Source of the DNA: Selenomonas sputigena_A
Lineage (GTDB): Bacteria; Bacillota; Negativicutes; Selenomonadales; Selenomonadaceae
Assembly: GCF_051603425.1 (NCBI RefSeq)
Contig: NZ_CP194411.1
Location: forward strand, 1,736,001-1,800,000
DNA: 64,000 nucleotides
Reading direction: 5' to 3'
Shown: positions 51,522-59,844 of the stretch, piece after piece
Layout: each line of letters starts with the position of its first letter
How positions within the stretch are numbered: position 1 is the stretch's first letter
Notes under the pieces: generated by a model
The model's database searches: none
Told to the model about the DNA's origin: nothing
The model's input: the letters and a program-made list of their open reading frames with translations, nothing else
Program-made: the position numbers and the translations under genes

Positions 51522-53375
51522 ATGGTCAAATTGGAACAGGAGATGCTTCAGGCTGTGGAGAAGCCCGCGCGCTACACCGGGCATGAGTGGAATGCGCAGC
51601 CGAAGGATCTTGGGGCGGTCGACTGCACGTTTGCGCTCGCCATGGCTGATGTCTACGAGGTAGGCATGTCGAATCTTGGCCTGAAAATTCTTTACGAGAC
51701 ATTGAACCGCCGCGCTGATGTCGCGGCGGAACGTGTTTATGCCCCTTGGCTCGATATGGAAGAGGAAATGCGCCGCCGCCGTATCCCGCTTTTTTCACTG
51801 GAGACGGGCGCGGAGATTTCCTCCTTTGATTTTCTCGGTTTCTCTCTGCAGTATGAGCTTCTCATTACGAATACGCTCAATATGCTCGACCTGGCGGGCA
51901 TCCCGCTTCGGGGGGCGGAGCGCGGCTTGGCGCATCCTTTTGTCGTCGGCGGGGGGCCTTGCGTTTACAATGCGGAGCCCATGGCCGCGTTTTTTGATTT
52001 CTTCCTGCTCGGCGACGGCGAAGAAGCCATTTCGGAAATCTGCGATGTGATGATCGCCTGGAAGAAGGAAGGACGTCCCGAGGGGCGTCTGGGATTTCTG
52101 CGCCGCGTTGCCGCCCTGCCGGGCATCTATGTGCCCTCCTTTTATGAGCCGCAGTACGATGAAAACGGCGCGTTTTCGGGTGTGGCTCTTCTCGATCGAG
52201 CGGCGCGTCCCGCAGTCTATCGGCGCGTCGTCAAAAATCTTGACGAGACGCCTTTTCTGGAGCGCCCGATCGTGCCGTATCTCGGCATTGTGCATGACCG
52301 CATCATGCTCGAGCTGTTTCGCGGCTGCACGCGCGGCTGCCGTTTCTGCCAGGCGGGCATGGCCTATCGTCCGGTTCGGGAACGACGCCCGGCGACGCTC
52401 CGCAAGATGGCGCGAAAGCTGCTGGATTCCACTGGCTACAACGAGATGTCCCTGACCTCGCTTTCGTCGGCCGACTACTCTTGTCTTGCGCCGCTTGTGG
52501 ATGGGCTTTTGGAGGATACGAAAGGGGAGCGTGTGAGTTTTTCTTTGCCGTCCCTGCGCATCGACAGTTTCTCCGTCGATATTGCCCAACGCCTGCAGCA
52601 GGTTCGGAAGAGCGGCCTGACCTTTGCTCCCGAGGCGGGTACGCAGCGCCTGCGGGACGTCATCAACAAGAACGTGACGGAAGAGGATCTGCTGAATTCA
52701 GTGCGCGCGGCTTTTGAACAGGGATGGAAGGCGGTCAAGCTCTATTTCATGATGGGGCTCCCCACCGAATGCGATGAGGATATCGTCGGCATTGCAAAGC
52801 TGGCGCAGAAGGTCGTCGACTGCTACAAGGAGGTCAAGGGAAAGCGCGGCGTCAAGGTCACGGTTTCCGTCTCTTGCTTTGTGCCCAAGCCGTTTACCCC
52901 GTTCCAGTGGTTCGGTCAGGTATCGCGTGCGGAATTTGAACGGCGCCAGCAGCTTTTGAAGGAGAGCATACGCGACAGAGCCATATCGTTTCATTACCAC
53001 GACGCGCGGACCAGTGTCCTGGAGGGCGTCCTGTCGCGCGGCGACAGAAGGCTTGCCCCCGTCATTGAGGAGGCTTGGCGCAGGGGCGCGAAGTTCGATG
53101 GCTGGACCGATCAGTTCAAGGATGAGATCTGGCACGAAGCCTTTCGGCGCTGCGGTGTGGACGCGCTCTATTACAACGAGCGCGAGCGCAGCCTTGACGA
53201 GGTTTTGCCATGGGAGCATACAAGTCCCGGCGTCGCAAAACGGTTTCTGCTGCAGGAATGGAGAAAGGCGCAGGCAGCCGCGCTCACCGAGGATTGCCGC
53301 CGCAATGACTGCACGGGCTGCGGCGTCTGTCCGAAGCTTGGCGTGGAAGTGATCGACTGGAGGGGAGAGGCATGA
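51522..53375 (+). CDS. B12-binding/radical SAM protein, TIGR03960 family
   Basis: A 617-residue protein. The N-terminal region (about 30-200) has a B12-binding-like fold (DVYEVGMSNLGLKILYETLN). The radical SAM core has the CTRGCRFC cluster motif near residue 268, and the C-terminus ends in another Cys-rich motif (CRRNDCTGCGVC, about 594-606), probably a second iron-sulfur site. It is placed with the TIGR03936 gene and rng, as in many Firmicutes. Substrate and product are unknown; a link to tRNA or rRNA modification is speculation. Confidence 0.92.
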   Translation: MVKLEQEMLQAVEKPARYTGHEWNAQPKDLGAVDCTFALAMADVYEVGMSNLGLKILYETLNRRADVAAERVYAPWLDMEEEMRRRRIPLFSLETGAEISSFDFLGFSLQYELLITNTLNMLDLAGIPLRGAERGLAHPFVVGGGPCVYNAEPMAAFFDFFLLGDGEEAISEICDVMIAWKKEGRPEGRLGFLRRVAALPGIYVPSFYEPQYDENGAFSGVALLDRAARPAVYRRVVKNLDETPFLERPIVPYLGIVHDRIMLELFRGCTRGCRFCQAGMAYRPVRERRPATLRKMARKLLDSTGYNEMSLTSLSSADYSCLAPLVDGLLEDTKGERVSFSLPSLRIDSFSVDIAQRLQQVRKSGLTFAPEAGTQRLRDVINKNVTEEDLLNSVRAAFEQGWKAVKLYFMMGLPTECDEDIVGIAKLAQKVVDCYKEVKGKRGVKVTVSVSCFVPKPFTPFQWFGQVSRAEFERRQQLLKESIRDRAISFHYHDARTSVLEGVLSRGDRRLAPVIEEAWRRGAKFDGWTDQFKDEIWHEAFRRCGVDALYYNERERSLDEVLPWEHTSPGVAKRFLLQEWRKAQAAALTEDCRRNDCTGCGVCPKLGVEVIDWRGEA

Positions 53376-54061
53376 AGCTGCGCGCTTTACTGACAAAGGG
53401 CGAAGAGATTCGCTTCATCTCTCATCTCGACTACGCATCCTTGATCGAGCGGGCGCTGCGCCGCGCCGGACTGCCTGTCGCTTATTCGGAAGGATTCAAT
53501 CCGCATATGAAGTTCTCTTTCGCTTCGGCTCTTGCCGTTGGTACGACGAGCGAGGCCGAGGTTATGGATGTGGAGCTGGAACATCCCATGTCCCAGCCTG
53601 AGGCATGGGACAGACTTTCGCGCTCCTTGCCGCCGGGCGTCAAGCTTCTGCGTCTCTTGCCCTACGAGGGCAAGACGAAATCCCTCATGGCGCTCGTCGA
53701 CGGCGCCTCCTATCGCATCGTCCTGCCCTATGCGGGTACGCAGGAGGCGGCGGAACGAGCCATAGCAGCCTTTTTTGCTGCACCCGAGGCGGTGTATCGA
53801 CGCGTTCTGCCGAAGAAAACGCGCGAAATCGACGCGAAGCCATATATAAGGGAAATCAAGGCAGAAAAGGACGGCTCCAGCCTCGTCCTGCAGCTCGCGG
53901 TCAACATCATGCAAACGGGCAGTCTGAAGCCGGCCGAAGCGATCGCGCTGCTCGTGGAAAATTTCGGGCTGCAGACGGACGCAAAAGCGGCAAACATCCA
54001 CCGCACGTCATTGACCTGCGGCGGACACGATTTGTTTGCGCTGCTGCCTGCCGACGGATGA
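53372..54061 (+). CDS. Radical SAM-associated protein, TIGR03936/DUF2344
   Basis: A 229-residue partner of the upstream radical SAM protein, fused to it in some bacteria. The N-terminal KLRALLTKGEEIRFISHLDYASLIERALRRAGLPVAYSEGFNPH motif is diagnostic. ATGA overlap with the upstream gene suggests coupled expression and a joint complex. rng follows after 73 bases. Confidence 0.93.
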   Translation: MKLRALLTKGEEIRFISHLDYASLIERALRRAGLPVAYSEGFNPHMKFSFASALAVGTTSEAEVMDVELEHPMSQPEAWDRLSRSLPPGVKLLRLLPYEGKTKSLMALVDGASYRIVLPYAGTQEAAERAIAAFFAAPEAVYRRVLPKKTREIDAKPYIREIKAEKDGSSLVLQLAVNIMQTGSLKPAEAIALLVENFGLQTDAKAANIHRTSLTCGGHDLFALLPADG

Positions 54062-54134
54062 ACCGGTGCGTTCCGCCTCTTCATGGGAGCGGGACGCAGG
54101 AAGAAAAAGCCAATCGCCTCTTGGAGTTGATGCA

Positions 54135-55574
54135 ATGAAAACCATTCTTGTAAATTGTGCGCCGGAAGAGACCCGTATGGCCATCGTGGCGGATGACGAG
54201 CTTTTGGCCGTCGAGGTCGAGCGTGAGACGCAGTCGCATCTCGTCGGCAATATCTATAAGGGACAGGTGCAGAATGTGCTGCCCGGTATGCAGGCGGCTT
54301 TCGTTGATATCGGCGGGGAAAAAAATGCGTTCCTCTACATTGGCGACGGACTGCCGCATGAAGGCGCACAGGGGAATCATCCTCCTGCGCGCATCCATAT
54401 CGGGCAGCGCCTGCCCGTGCAGATCACGAAGGATGCCATCGGCACCAAGGGGCCGCGCGCAACCATGCACCTCTCCATCCCGGGGCGCAATGTCGTCCTC
54501 ATGCCGACAGCCTCCTACATCGGCATCTCGCGCCGCATCGAGGACGACGCAGAGAGGGAAAGGCTCAAGGAGATTGCTGCCCGCATCTGCCCCGAGGGCA
54601 TGGGCCTCATCATACGCACGGCAGCGCACGGGCAAACGGAAGAGAGCTTCCGACAGGATGTCGAACGCCTTGTGCGCCTCTGGCAGACGCTGCAGGCGAA
54701 AAATAAGATGGCCAAGGCGCCTGCGCTTCTTTATCGGGACGCCGATCTCATCGTACGCCTGGTGCGTGACTCCTTCACCGAGGACATCGACGCACTCTAC
54801 GTCGACGATGCCGATGCTTTTCGCCGCATGACGGAACTTCTCGATTCCATTTCACCGGAGCTCAGGGAGCGCGTCCATCTTTATGAGGAGCGGGAACCGC
54901 TTTTTCGCCGCTACCGCATCGAGGAAGAAATCGAGCGGCTGGGCGAGCGAGAGGTTCTGCTCGCTTCGGGAGGCTCCATCGTCATTGACAAGACGGAAGC
55001 CCTGACCGCCATCGACGTGAACACGGGACGCTATGTCGGTAGTGCCAACCTCGGCGACACCGTATACCGCACGAATCTTGAGGCAGCCGCTGAAATCCTC
55101 AAGCAGATACGCCTGCGGGATATCGGCGGCATCATCCTCGTCGACTTCATTGATATGGATACGGAAGAGCAGAAGGAAGAGCTGCTCGCCTTTTTGCGCG
55201 AACGCGTACGCCTTGACCGCACGAAGACGAACATCGTCGACATCACGGCGCTCGGTCTTATCGAGATCACGCGCAAGAAGTCGAGACAGAACCTTGAGAG
55301 CCTCATTTACAGCCCGTGTCCCTGCTGCCATGGGCGGGGGCGCGTCGAGTCGCCGGAGACCATTGCCATCAAGATCTGCCGCGACATCCGCCGCCTGGAA
55401 AGCAAGACGCACACCGGCGCCTACGAAATCGAAGTCGCCGGCCGCATCGCGCGCGCTTTGGAAGCCGCTGAGCCCTTGCGCCATCTTGCCGCGGAGCTTG
55501 CGTTGGAGCTGACCGTCGTCCCCAAGGACATCATGTCGCCTGAAAGTTACACGATTCTGCCGAAGGAAAATTGA
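54135..55574 (+). CDS. rng: Ribonuclease G/E family endoribonuclease
   Basis: A 479-residue enzyme that processes rRNA and mRNA. The S1 RNA-binding domain (about 35-120) includes GNIYKGQVQNVLPGMQAAFVDIGGEKNAFLY. The DNase I-like catalytic part carries the metal-binding aspartates near residues 293 (ALTAIDVNTGR) and 336 (IILVDFIDM). The zinc-link SPCPCCHGRGRV is near 395-405. It lacks the long RNase E tail. The frame is open upstream, but ATG 54135 begins the conserved MKTILVN start. Confidence 0.96.
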   Translation: MKTILVNCAPEETRMAIVADDELLAVEVERETQSHLVGNIYKGQVQNVLPGMQAAFVDIGGEKNAFLYIGDGLPHEGAQGNHPPARIHIGQRLPVQITKDAIGTKGPRATMHLSIPGRNVVLMPTASYIGISRRIEDDAERERLKEIAARICPEGMGLIIRTAAHGQTEESFRQDVERLVRLWQTLQAKNKMAKAPALLYRDADLIVRLVRDSFTEDIDALYVDDADAFRRMTELLDSISPELRERVHLYEEREPLFRRYRIEEEIERLGEREVLLASGGSIVIDKTEALTAIDVNTGRYVGSANLGDTVYRTNLEAAAEILKQIRLRDIGGIILVDFIDMDTEEQKEELLAFLRERVRLDRTKTNIVDITALGLIEITRKKSRQNLESLIYSPCPCCHGRGRVESPETIAIKICRDIRRLESKTHTGAYEIEVAGRIARALEAAEPLRHLAAELALELTVVPKDIMSPESYTILPKEN

Positions 55575-55637
55575 AGGCGGGAACAAAACGAGCGCATAAA
55601 AAGCGGCTTTCAGGGTATGAGACAAAGAAGCGAAATC

Positions 55638-56459
55638 ATGGGATTTTTCGGCAAATTCTTCAGCAGTGAAGAAAGCAGGAAAGAACAGGAAAATAACGAC
55701 AGCATCATGGAAGAGCCGCTGGAAGAAGAAAGCGAGAAGAAGGAAGAGCTTTCGGCAAATAAGAAGAGATATATAGAGACGTATGGCGATGCAGACGATG
55801 CGGCGCCGGGCTGGGAGGCAATCGACGCTGCTTTGAAAAAGATCTATCCGAACACAGCTGAACGGCATTACGGTACGATCCTTAAATTTATGTTGGGCGG
55901 CAAAGATCCGCTTGATGGAATTAGTATATATGACAACAACGAACAGGAATTTCATCGCCATATTGTAAGTTACGGCATGTCGGAATTGTATTATGACCCG
56001 GATAGTGCGGACAAGGAATTCAGCGGCTGGGGCTGTGAATTTACCATGCGCGTCGTGCCTTTTTCGGGCGATAAAGATGCGGAAAACAAAGATGGAAGCA
56101 TAGCGCATAATGAACCGCACTGGGCGATAAATTTGATGCAGAATATTGCCAGATATGTCTATGATACGGGAAATTACTTCGAGGCGTATCATTTCATGCC
56201 CGCCAATTCACCGATCAGGATGGATACGGATACGAAACTGGTGGGGATCATCATGGTTCCTGACCCGCAGCTGCGCGGGATGGACACCGTACATGGCAGG
56301 GTGGAATTCCTGCAAATGGTGGGCATTACGCAAAGAGAACTGGATTGGCTGCTCAAGGAACCTACGGTTGAAAGAGGGAAAATCCTCGCAGATCGGATGC
56401 GGGAAGATAATCCGTTTTTGCTCACGGATTTGAAACGAAAGAAAGAATATGTCCCGTAA
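55638..56459 (+). CDS. SUFU-domain protein (putative immunity protein)
   Basis: About 273 residues from ATG 55638; a weaker start lies at 55617. After an acidic N-terminal stretch (about 10-55), residues 60-270 match the suppressor-of-fused fold: YGTILKFMLGGKDPLDGISIYD, HRHIVSYGMSELYYD, GWGCEFTMRVVPF, PHWAINLMQNIARYVYDTGNYFEAYHFM and EFLQMVGITQRELDWL. Bacterial SUFU proteins often act as immunity proteins of polymorphic toxins (established for this family), but no toxin gene is near. Base composition is more A/T-rich than its neighbours, which suggests transfer. It interrupts the usual rng-rplU order. Confidence 0.88.
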   Translation: MGFFGKFFSSEESRKEQENNDSIMEEPLEEESEKKEELSANKKRYIETYGDADDAAPGWEAIDAALKKIYPNTAERHYGTILKFMLGGKDPLDGISIYDNNEQEFHRHIVSYGMSELYYDPDSADKEFSGWGCEFTMRVVPFSGDKDAENKDGSIAHNEPHWAINLMQNIARYVYDTGNYFEAYHFMPANSPIRMDTDTKLVGIIMVPDPQLRGMDTVHGRVEFLQMVGITQRELDWLLKEPTVERGKILADRMREDNPFLLTDLKRKKEYVP

Positions 56460-56729
56460 ATCCGCCGTCGGAAAGAAACGACGGGATATAGGAAGCGGTG
56501 CTTGTAGCAAAAGGAGCTTCAGCGAGCCGAACGCGGCGCATCAGCGCGGCGAGCCAGGCACAACAGCAGCCTGATGGATGCGAATGCACTTTGGATAAGA
56601 TCCAGGAAATCGGCAAGAAGCACAGCCTGCTCTGAAGGGAGCCTTATGTGCGGAACTCGGCCGGGAGCGCATTTCGTTGAAGAAACGGGATGTGCTCTTT
56701 GTTTTATTGCATAAGTTCGCAAGACATAA
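56460..56729 (+). other. Gene-free region between SUFU gene and MITE-like element
   Basis: These 270 bases carry no ORF with a convincing start or known protein. Short fragments on both strands look like decayed coding sequence, and a GCGGCG/CGCCGC-like inverted stretch lies near 56531-56552. No terminator with a T run was seen right after the SUFU gene. Confidence 0.5.
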
Positions 56730-56889
56730 GGAACCGCTGATAAATTCAGCCACCCATCTTCACGCATCTGCGCTGTCCTCTCGTCGTCGACAAATCCTCG
56801 ACGTAGCACCGCTACGCCTCCGGTTTGTCTCCTAGATAGAACCAGCGCATCTGCGCAAATCTGGGCGACTTCATTTTATCAGCGTTTCC
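56730..56889. mobile_element. MITE-like element, 160 bp
   Basis: The left end reads GGAACCGCTGATAAA and the inverted right end GGAAACGCTGATAAA, an inverted repeat of 15-17 bases with one or two mismatches. ATAA flanks both ends as a direct repeat, as expected of a 4-bp target duplication. The inside encodes no transposase and includes a palindromic-looking CGACGTAGCACCGCTACG segment. The promoter of rplS begins 39 bases to the right. It would need a transposase elsewhere to move. Confidence 0.65.
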
Positions 56890-56927
56890 ATAAATTCTGC
56901 AAGGGAAGTTTTCTGTCTGCAGACGGC

Positions 56928-56956
56928 TTGAAATGGAGTTTTTTTTATGATAGAAT
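56928..56956 (+). promoter_or_regulatory. Promoter for rplS
   Basis: TTGAAA (56928-56933), a 17-base spacer and TAGAAT (56951-56956), with a TGA extension before the -10. It gives a leader of about 68 bases in which GGACG (56969-56973) can pair with CGTCC (57006-57010). Confidence 0.75.
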
Positions 56957-57030
56957 AGCATGGTATGTGGACGGTCCGCTGGGAGAGACAGGCTCTTTAT
57001 ATGAACGTCCGAGATTAAGGAGGAAAAGAA

Positions 57031-57372
57031 ATGAACATTATCCAGGCTTTGGAGCAGGAGCAGCTGCGCTCGGACATTCCGGAGTTCGCGCCCGGTGATA
57101 CGGTGCGCGTGCATGTCAAGGTCGTCGAGGGAACGCGCGAGCGTATCCAGGCGTTCGAGGGCGTTGTCATTGCCCGCTCCGGCACGGGCGTACGCGAGAC
57201 GTTCACCGTGCGCCGTATTTCTTATGGCGTCGGCGTCGAGCGCACCTTTCCGGTTCATTCGCCGCGGTTGGACAAGATTCAGCTCATGCGCCGCGGCATT
57301 GTGCGTCGCGCGAAGCTCTATTATCTGCGCAACCTCACCGGCAAGGCTGCCCGTATTCGCGAGAGGCGCTGA
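57031..57372 (+). CDS. rplS: 50S ribosomal protein L19
   Basis: 113 residues, normal for L19. It contacts the 30S subunit at the ribosome interface. Motifs: FAPGDTVRVHVKVVEGTRERIQAFEGVVIARSGTGVRETFTVRRISYGVGVERTFPVHSPRLDKI. In most Firmicutes it follows trmD; here it has its own promoter and terminator and lies after a rearranged region. AAGGAGG ribosome site. Confidence 0.98.
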   Translation: MNIIQALEQEQLRSDIPEFAPGDTVRVHVKVVEGTRERIQAFEGVVIARSGTGVRETFTVRRISYGVGVERTFPVHSPRLDKIQLMRRGIVRRAKLYYLRNLTGKAARIRERR

Positions 57373-57380
57373 GGCGCATC

Positions 57381-57410
57381 ATAGGGACTGCTTGCAGTCC
57401 CTATTTTTTT
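57381..57410 (+). terminator. Intrinsic terminator after rplS
   Basis: ATAGGGACTG (57381-57390) pairs perfectly with CAGTCCCTAT (57395-57404), then seven T. The lepB ribosome site AGGAGGG starts right after it, so some read-through may feed lepB. Confidence 0.95.
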
Positions 57411-57422
57411 AGGAGGGATCTT

Positions 57423-57944
57423 ATGAGGTCGCTAGGGGAAGAGGTCAAGGATTGGCTGGTGGCGATTGTCGTCGCCGTCGTGCTTGCCTTTATCATACGC
57501 CAGTTTATCGTTGAGCTTTACGTTGTGGATGGGCCGTCCATGCGCCCGACGCTGCAGTCGCGCGAGCGCCTTGTCGTCAACAAGTTCATCTATCGCATGA
57601 GGGAGCCGGAGCGGGGTGAAATCCTTGTGTTCCGGTATCCGCGCGACCCGAGCCGCGACTTTATCAAGCGTGTGATCGCCGTGCCCGGGGATACGATCGA
57701 GATCAAGGACGGCAAGGTTTTCGTGAACCAGCAGCTTCTGAATGAGGATTACATCCTCGAAAAAACGCTGACGAATTATCCGCTTTCGACGGTGCCGGCC
57801 GGGCATATTTTCGTCATGGGCGACAACCGCAATAATTCCGAGGACAGCCGCTTCGCTGACGTCGGCTTTGTTCCGTACGATCTCGTGAAGGGCAAGGCCA
57901 TGGTCGTATTTTGGCCTGTTTCAGAAGCCGAGGCGCTGCCTTGA
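57423..57944 (+). CDS. lepB: Signal peptidase I
   Basis: 173 residues with one N-terminal membrane helix (about 11-31), typical of Gram-positive-type enzymes. It removes signal peptides of secreted proteins. The catalytic serine is S39 (DGPSM) and the lysine K82 (FIKRVIAVPGD); GDNRNNSEDSR is the conserved C-terminal box. ATG 57423 follows AGGAGGGATCTT. Confidence 0.96.
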   Translation: MRSLGEEVKDWLVAIVVAVVLAFIIRQFIVELYVVDGPSMRPTLQSRERLVVNKFIYRMREPERGEILVFRYPRDPSRDFIKRVIAVPGDTIEIKDGKVFVNQQLLNEDYILEKTLTNYPLSTVPAGHIFVMGDNRNNSEDSRFADVGFVPYDLVKGKAMVVFWPVSEAEALP

Positions 57945-57971
57945 GGCTCGGCATTGCATAGGAGGCGGAAG

Positions 57972-58247
57972 ATGGCTTGGCAGACGGCGGAAAACAGCAT
58001 CCTGTACAGCGGGAAAGACGGACAGGTTCTGGGGCGGCTTGATTTCTTGCAGACCGCGCCGGGAGTATATGACATCGTTCATACGGAAGTGGACGCTTCT
58101 CTGCAGGGGCAGGGGATTGCCGGACAGCTTGTGCAAAAGGCGCTGGAGGAGATCGAGCGGCGCGGCGCCGAGGTGCAGGCGGATGTTTCCTGTTCCTATG
58201 CCGCGCGGTGGCTGGCGCGCCATGGAAAGAACCAAAGTCAGATTTAA
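57972..58247 (+). CDS. GNAT-like acetyltransferase, YjdJ/COG2388 type
   Basis: A 91-residue minimal N-acetyltransferase-like protein. It contains the acetyl-CoA binding pattern HTEVDASLQGQGIAGQLVQKALEEIERRG (Q/R-x-x-G-x-A form) and the strand VQADVSCSYAARWLARH. Small stand-alone members of this family have few assigned functions. ATG 57972 behind GGAGG. It is probably cotranscribed with lepB. Confidence 0.85.
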   Translation: MAWQTAENSILYSGKDGQVLGRLDFLQTAPGVYDIVHTEVDASLQGQGIAGQLVQKALEEIERRGAEVQADVSCSYAARWLARHGKNQSQI

Positions 58248-58258
58248 TGAGGATTCTA

Positions 58259-58287
58259 TTGATTTTCTGCTCCTTTTGTCTTAAACT
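58259..58287 (+). promoter_or_regulatory. Candidate promoter for the lipase-like gene
   Basis: TTGATT (58259-58264), a 17-base spacer and TAAACT (58282-58287). It lies about 20 bases before the ribosome site of the gene at 58310. Confidence 0.5.
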
Positions 58288-58309
58288 GCCTGCAAAGGGG
58301 GTATGGGGC

Positions 58310-59659
58310 ATGGCAGCGATGCGGATGAGGAATGCAGGAGGCGCTCGGCGGTTTGCTGCGGCGGTTGTCCTGTTCTTGCTCTTTGCGCTCTTTCCGGGTG
58401 CGGCGCGGGCGGCGGAGTCCGATGCTTATATCGTGTCCGCTCTCGTTTCCCTGGCCTCATATTCGGATGAGACGGGGCTTTTGGTGCGACGCTGGCTCAA
58501 GGAAACAAACTGGACGCTTCGCAGCAGCAGTGCGGAGCTGGGAAAAACGGAAGGACGCGTGCATCTGGCGACGAAGACGCTGCAGGACGGCAGGAAAGCG
58601 CTTTTCCTTGCTTTTCCGGGGACGGAGAACAGGAAGGACCTGGCTGTGGATCTGCGTCTTTCCCTTGTACCCTTTGGCGGGACGAATCCTGAGGAATTTG
58701 CCGCTTTTGCGGCTGCAGCCGATCAGGCGGAGGATGTACCGCGCGTCCATAAGGGGTTCAATGATTTTACAATGGCCGCGCTTTTTTCGGAACGACTGGA
58801 AGCGCACGGCGGACGGACGACAGGGGAAATGTTGGCGGATGAGCTCAAGGAGAATCCCGAGGAAACGCTTTATTTGACGGGGCATAGCCTCGGCGGTGCA
58901 GCGGCGCTTTTGACGGCGGCGCGGCTTGCGGATCTGGGCGTTCCGGCGGAGCAGCTCCATGTCATTACGTTCGGCGCTCCTGCCGTCGGTGACGAGAGGT
59001 TTGCGCGTCTTTACGAAAACAGGCTTCATCTCACGCGCATCGTGATGACGGACGATCCCGTGGCCGGAATCCTTCAGTCCGTTAGGCGCCATTTCGTGCA
59101 GTTCGGCGATAAGATCGTCTGGCAGAGAGCGTCGAAGGAAGATCGCTTCGGGCATGAGCTGGCGCTTTATTTCGATGAGGCTTTGCGCCGCTATTACAAT
59201 GCGGAAAAAGCGACGGAGGATGTCCATGATTTCCTTCGAGGCGAACCGCAGGAGGTGGAGGGCGGCATCTATGTTGCGCCTTCGGTGTTCACTCTGCCGA
59301 AAGAACTTGCAGCCGATGCGCCCTATATCGATCGCGCGGTGCACGATTCGCTGGCAATCCGCTGCCGTCCGCTCGTCTTTGCAGCGGATGATGCCCCAAA
59401 AGACCGTGCGGCGCTTCTGGCGGAGGCGAGGGCGGCAGGCTGCCGCTACCTGCTTATGGAGCGTTTTGAGGTAAAATTCCTGCGAAAGGAGTACAATTCC
59501 TATCGTCTGACGTTGGAAGAAGCGGTTTATGCGAGCGACGGCACGCTGCGTTCGCTTTCGTCGCGCAGTACGAATACGCGAAGGCTTCCGGCGATCGAGG
59601 GATTCCTCTACCTGGCGTACAAGGGGAGCGAGGAGAGAGACAAGGCGCTGGGGCTTTGA
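58310..59659 (+). CDS. Secreted class 3 lipase-like alpha/beta hydrolase
   Basis: 449 residues with ATG 58310 (AAGGGGG ribosome site); in-frame ATGs lie at 58247 and 58319. It has a signal peptide (FAAAVVLFLLFALFPGAARA, cleavage after about ARA). The hydrolase domain includes GTENRKDLAVDLRLSLVPF and the nucleophile elbow GHSLGG (serine near residue 192), then a DDPV region likely with the catalytic acid. A histidine in FGHELA is a candidate for the triad. Residues about 330-449 form a second domain (AGCRYLLMERFEVKFLRKEYNSYRLTLEE) of unknown type. It may hydrolyse lipids or esters outside the membrane. Confidence 0.85.
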   Translation: MAAMRMRNAGGARRFAAAVVLFLLFALFPGAARAAESDAYIVSALVSLASYSDETGLLVRRWLKETNWTLRSSSAELGKTEGRVHLATKTLQDGRKALFLAFPGTENRKDLAVDLRLSLVPFGGTNPEEFAAFAAAADQAEDVPRVHKGFNDFTMAALFSERLEAHGGRTTGEMLADELKENPEETLYLTGHSLGGAAALLTAARLADLGVPAEQLHVITFGAPAVGDERFARLYENRLHLTRIVMTDDPVAGILQSVRRHFVQFGDKIVWQRASKEDRFGHELALYFDEALRRYYNAEKATEDVHDFLRGEPQEVEGGIYVAPSVFTLPKELAADAPYIDRAVHDSLAIRCRPLVFAADDAPKDRAALLAEARAAGCRYLLMERFEVKFLRKEYNSYRLTLEEAVYASDGTLRSLSSRSTNTRRLPAIEGFLYLAYKGSEERDKALGL

Positions 59660-59673
59660 ACCATGGTTTTCGT

Positions 59674-59727
59674 GCATCCCCCGGAAAGGCCGGCAGCCGC
59701 TGCATGCTTTTTCGGGGGATGCTTTTT
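59674..59727 (+). terminator. Intrinsic terminator after the lipase-like gene
   Basis: GCATCCCCCG (59674-59683) pairs with CGGGGGATGC (59713-59722) and is followed by five T. The loop is about 29 bases, with additional possible pairing inside it. Confidence 0.88.
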
Positions 59728-59754
59728 GTCTGCCTGTTTTTGCCTTCGCCCGCC

Positions 59755-59783
59755 TTGCATAAGGCGCGTCCCTATTGTATGAT
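59755..59783 (+). promoter_or_regulatory. Promoter for prmA
   Basis: TTGCAT (59755-59760), a 17-base spacer and TATGAT (59778-59783). Confidence 0.65.
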
Positions 59784-59844
59784 GTAAACGACGATAAGGA
59801 AACGCGGCTTGGCGGTGTTTTCAGCAAAAGAGGGGCGATGCTTT

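Noticed and set aside
56422..56753. Small genes on the minus strand after the SUFU gene
   Set aside because: Short frames without ribosome sites; no conserved features. More likely decayed sequence.
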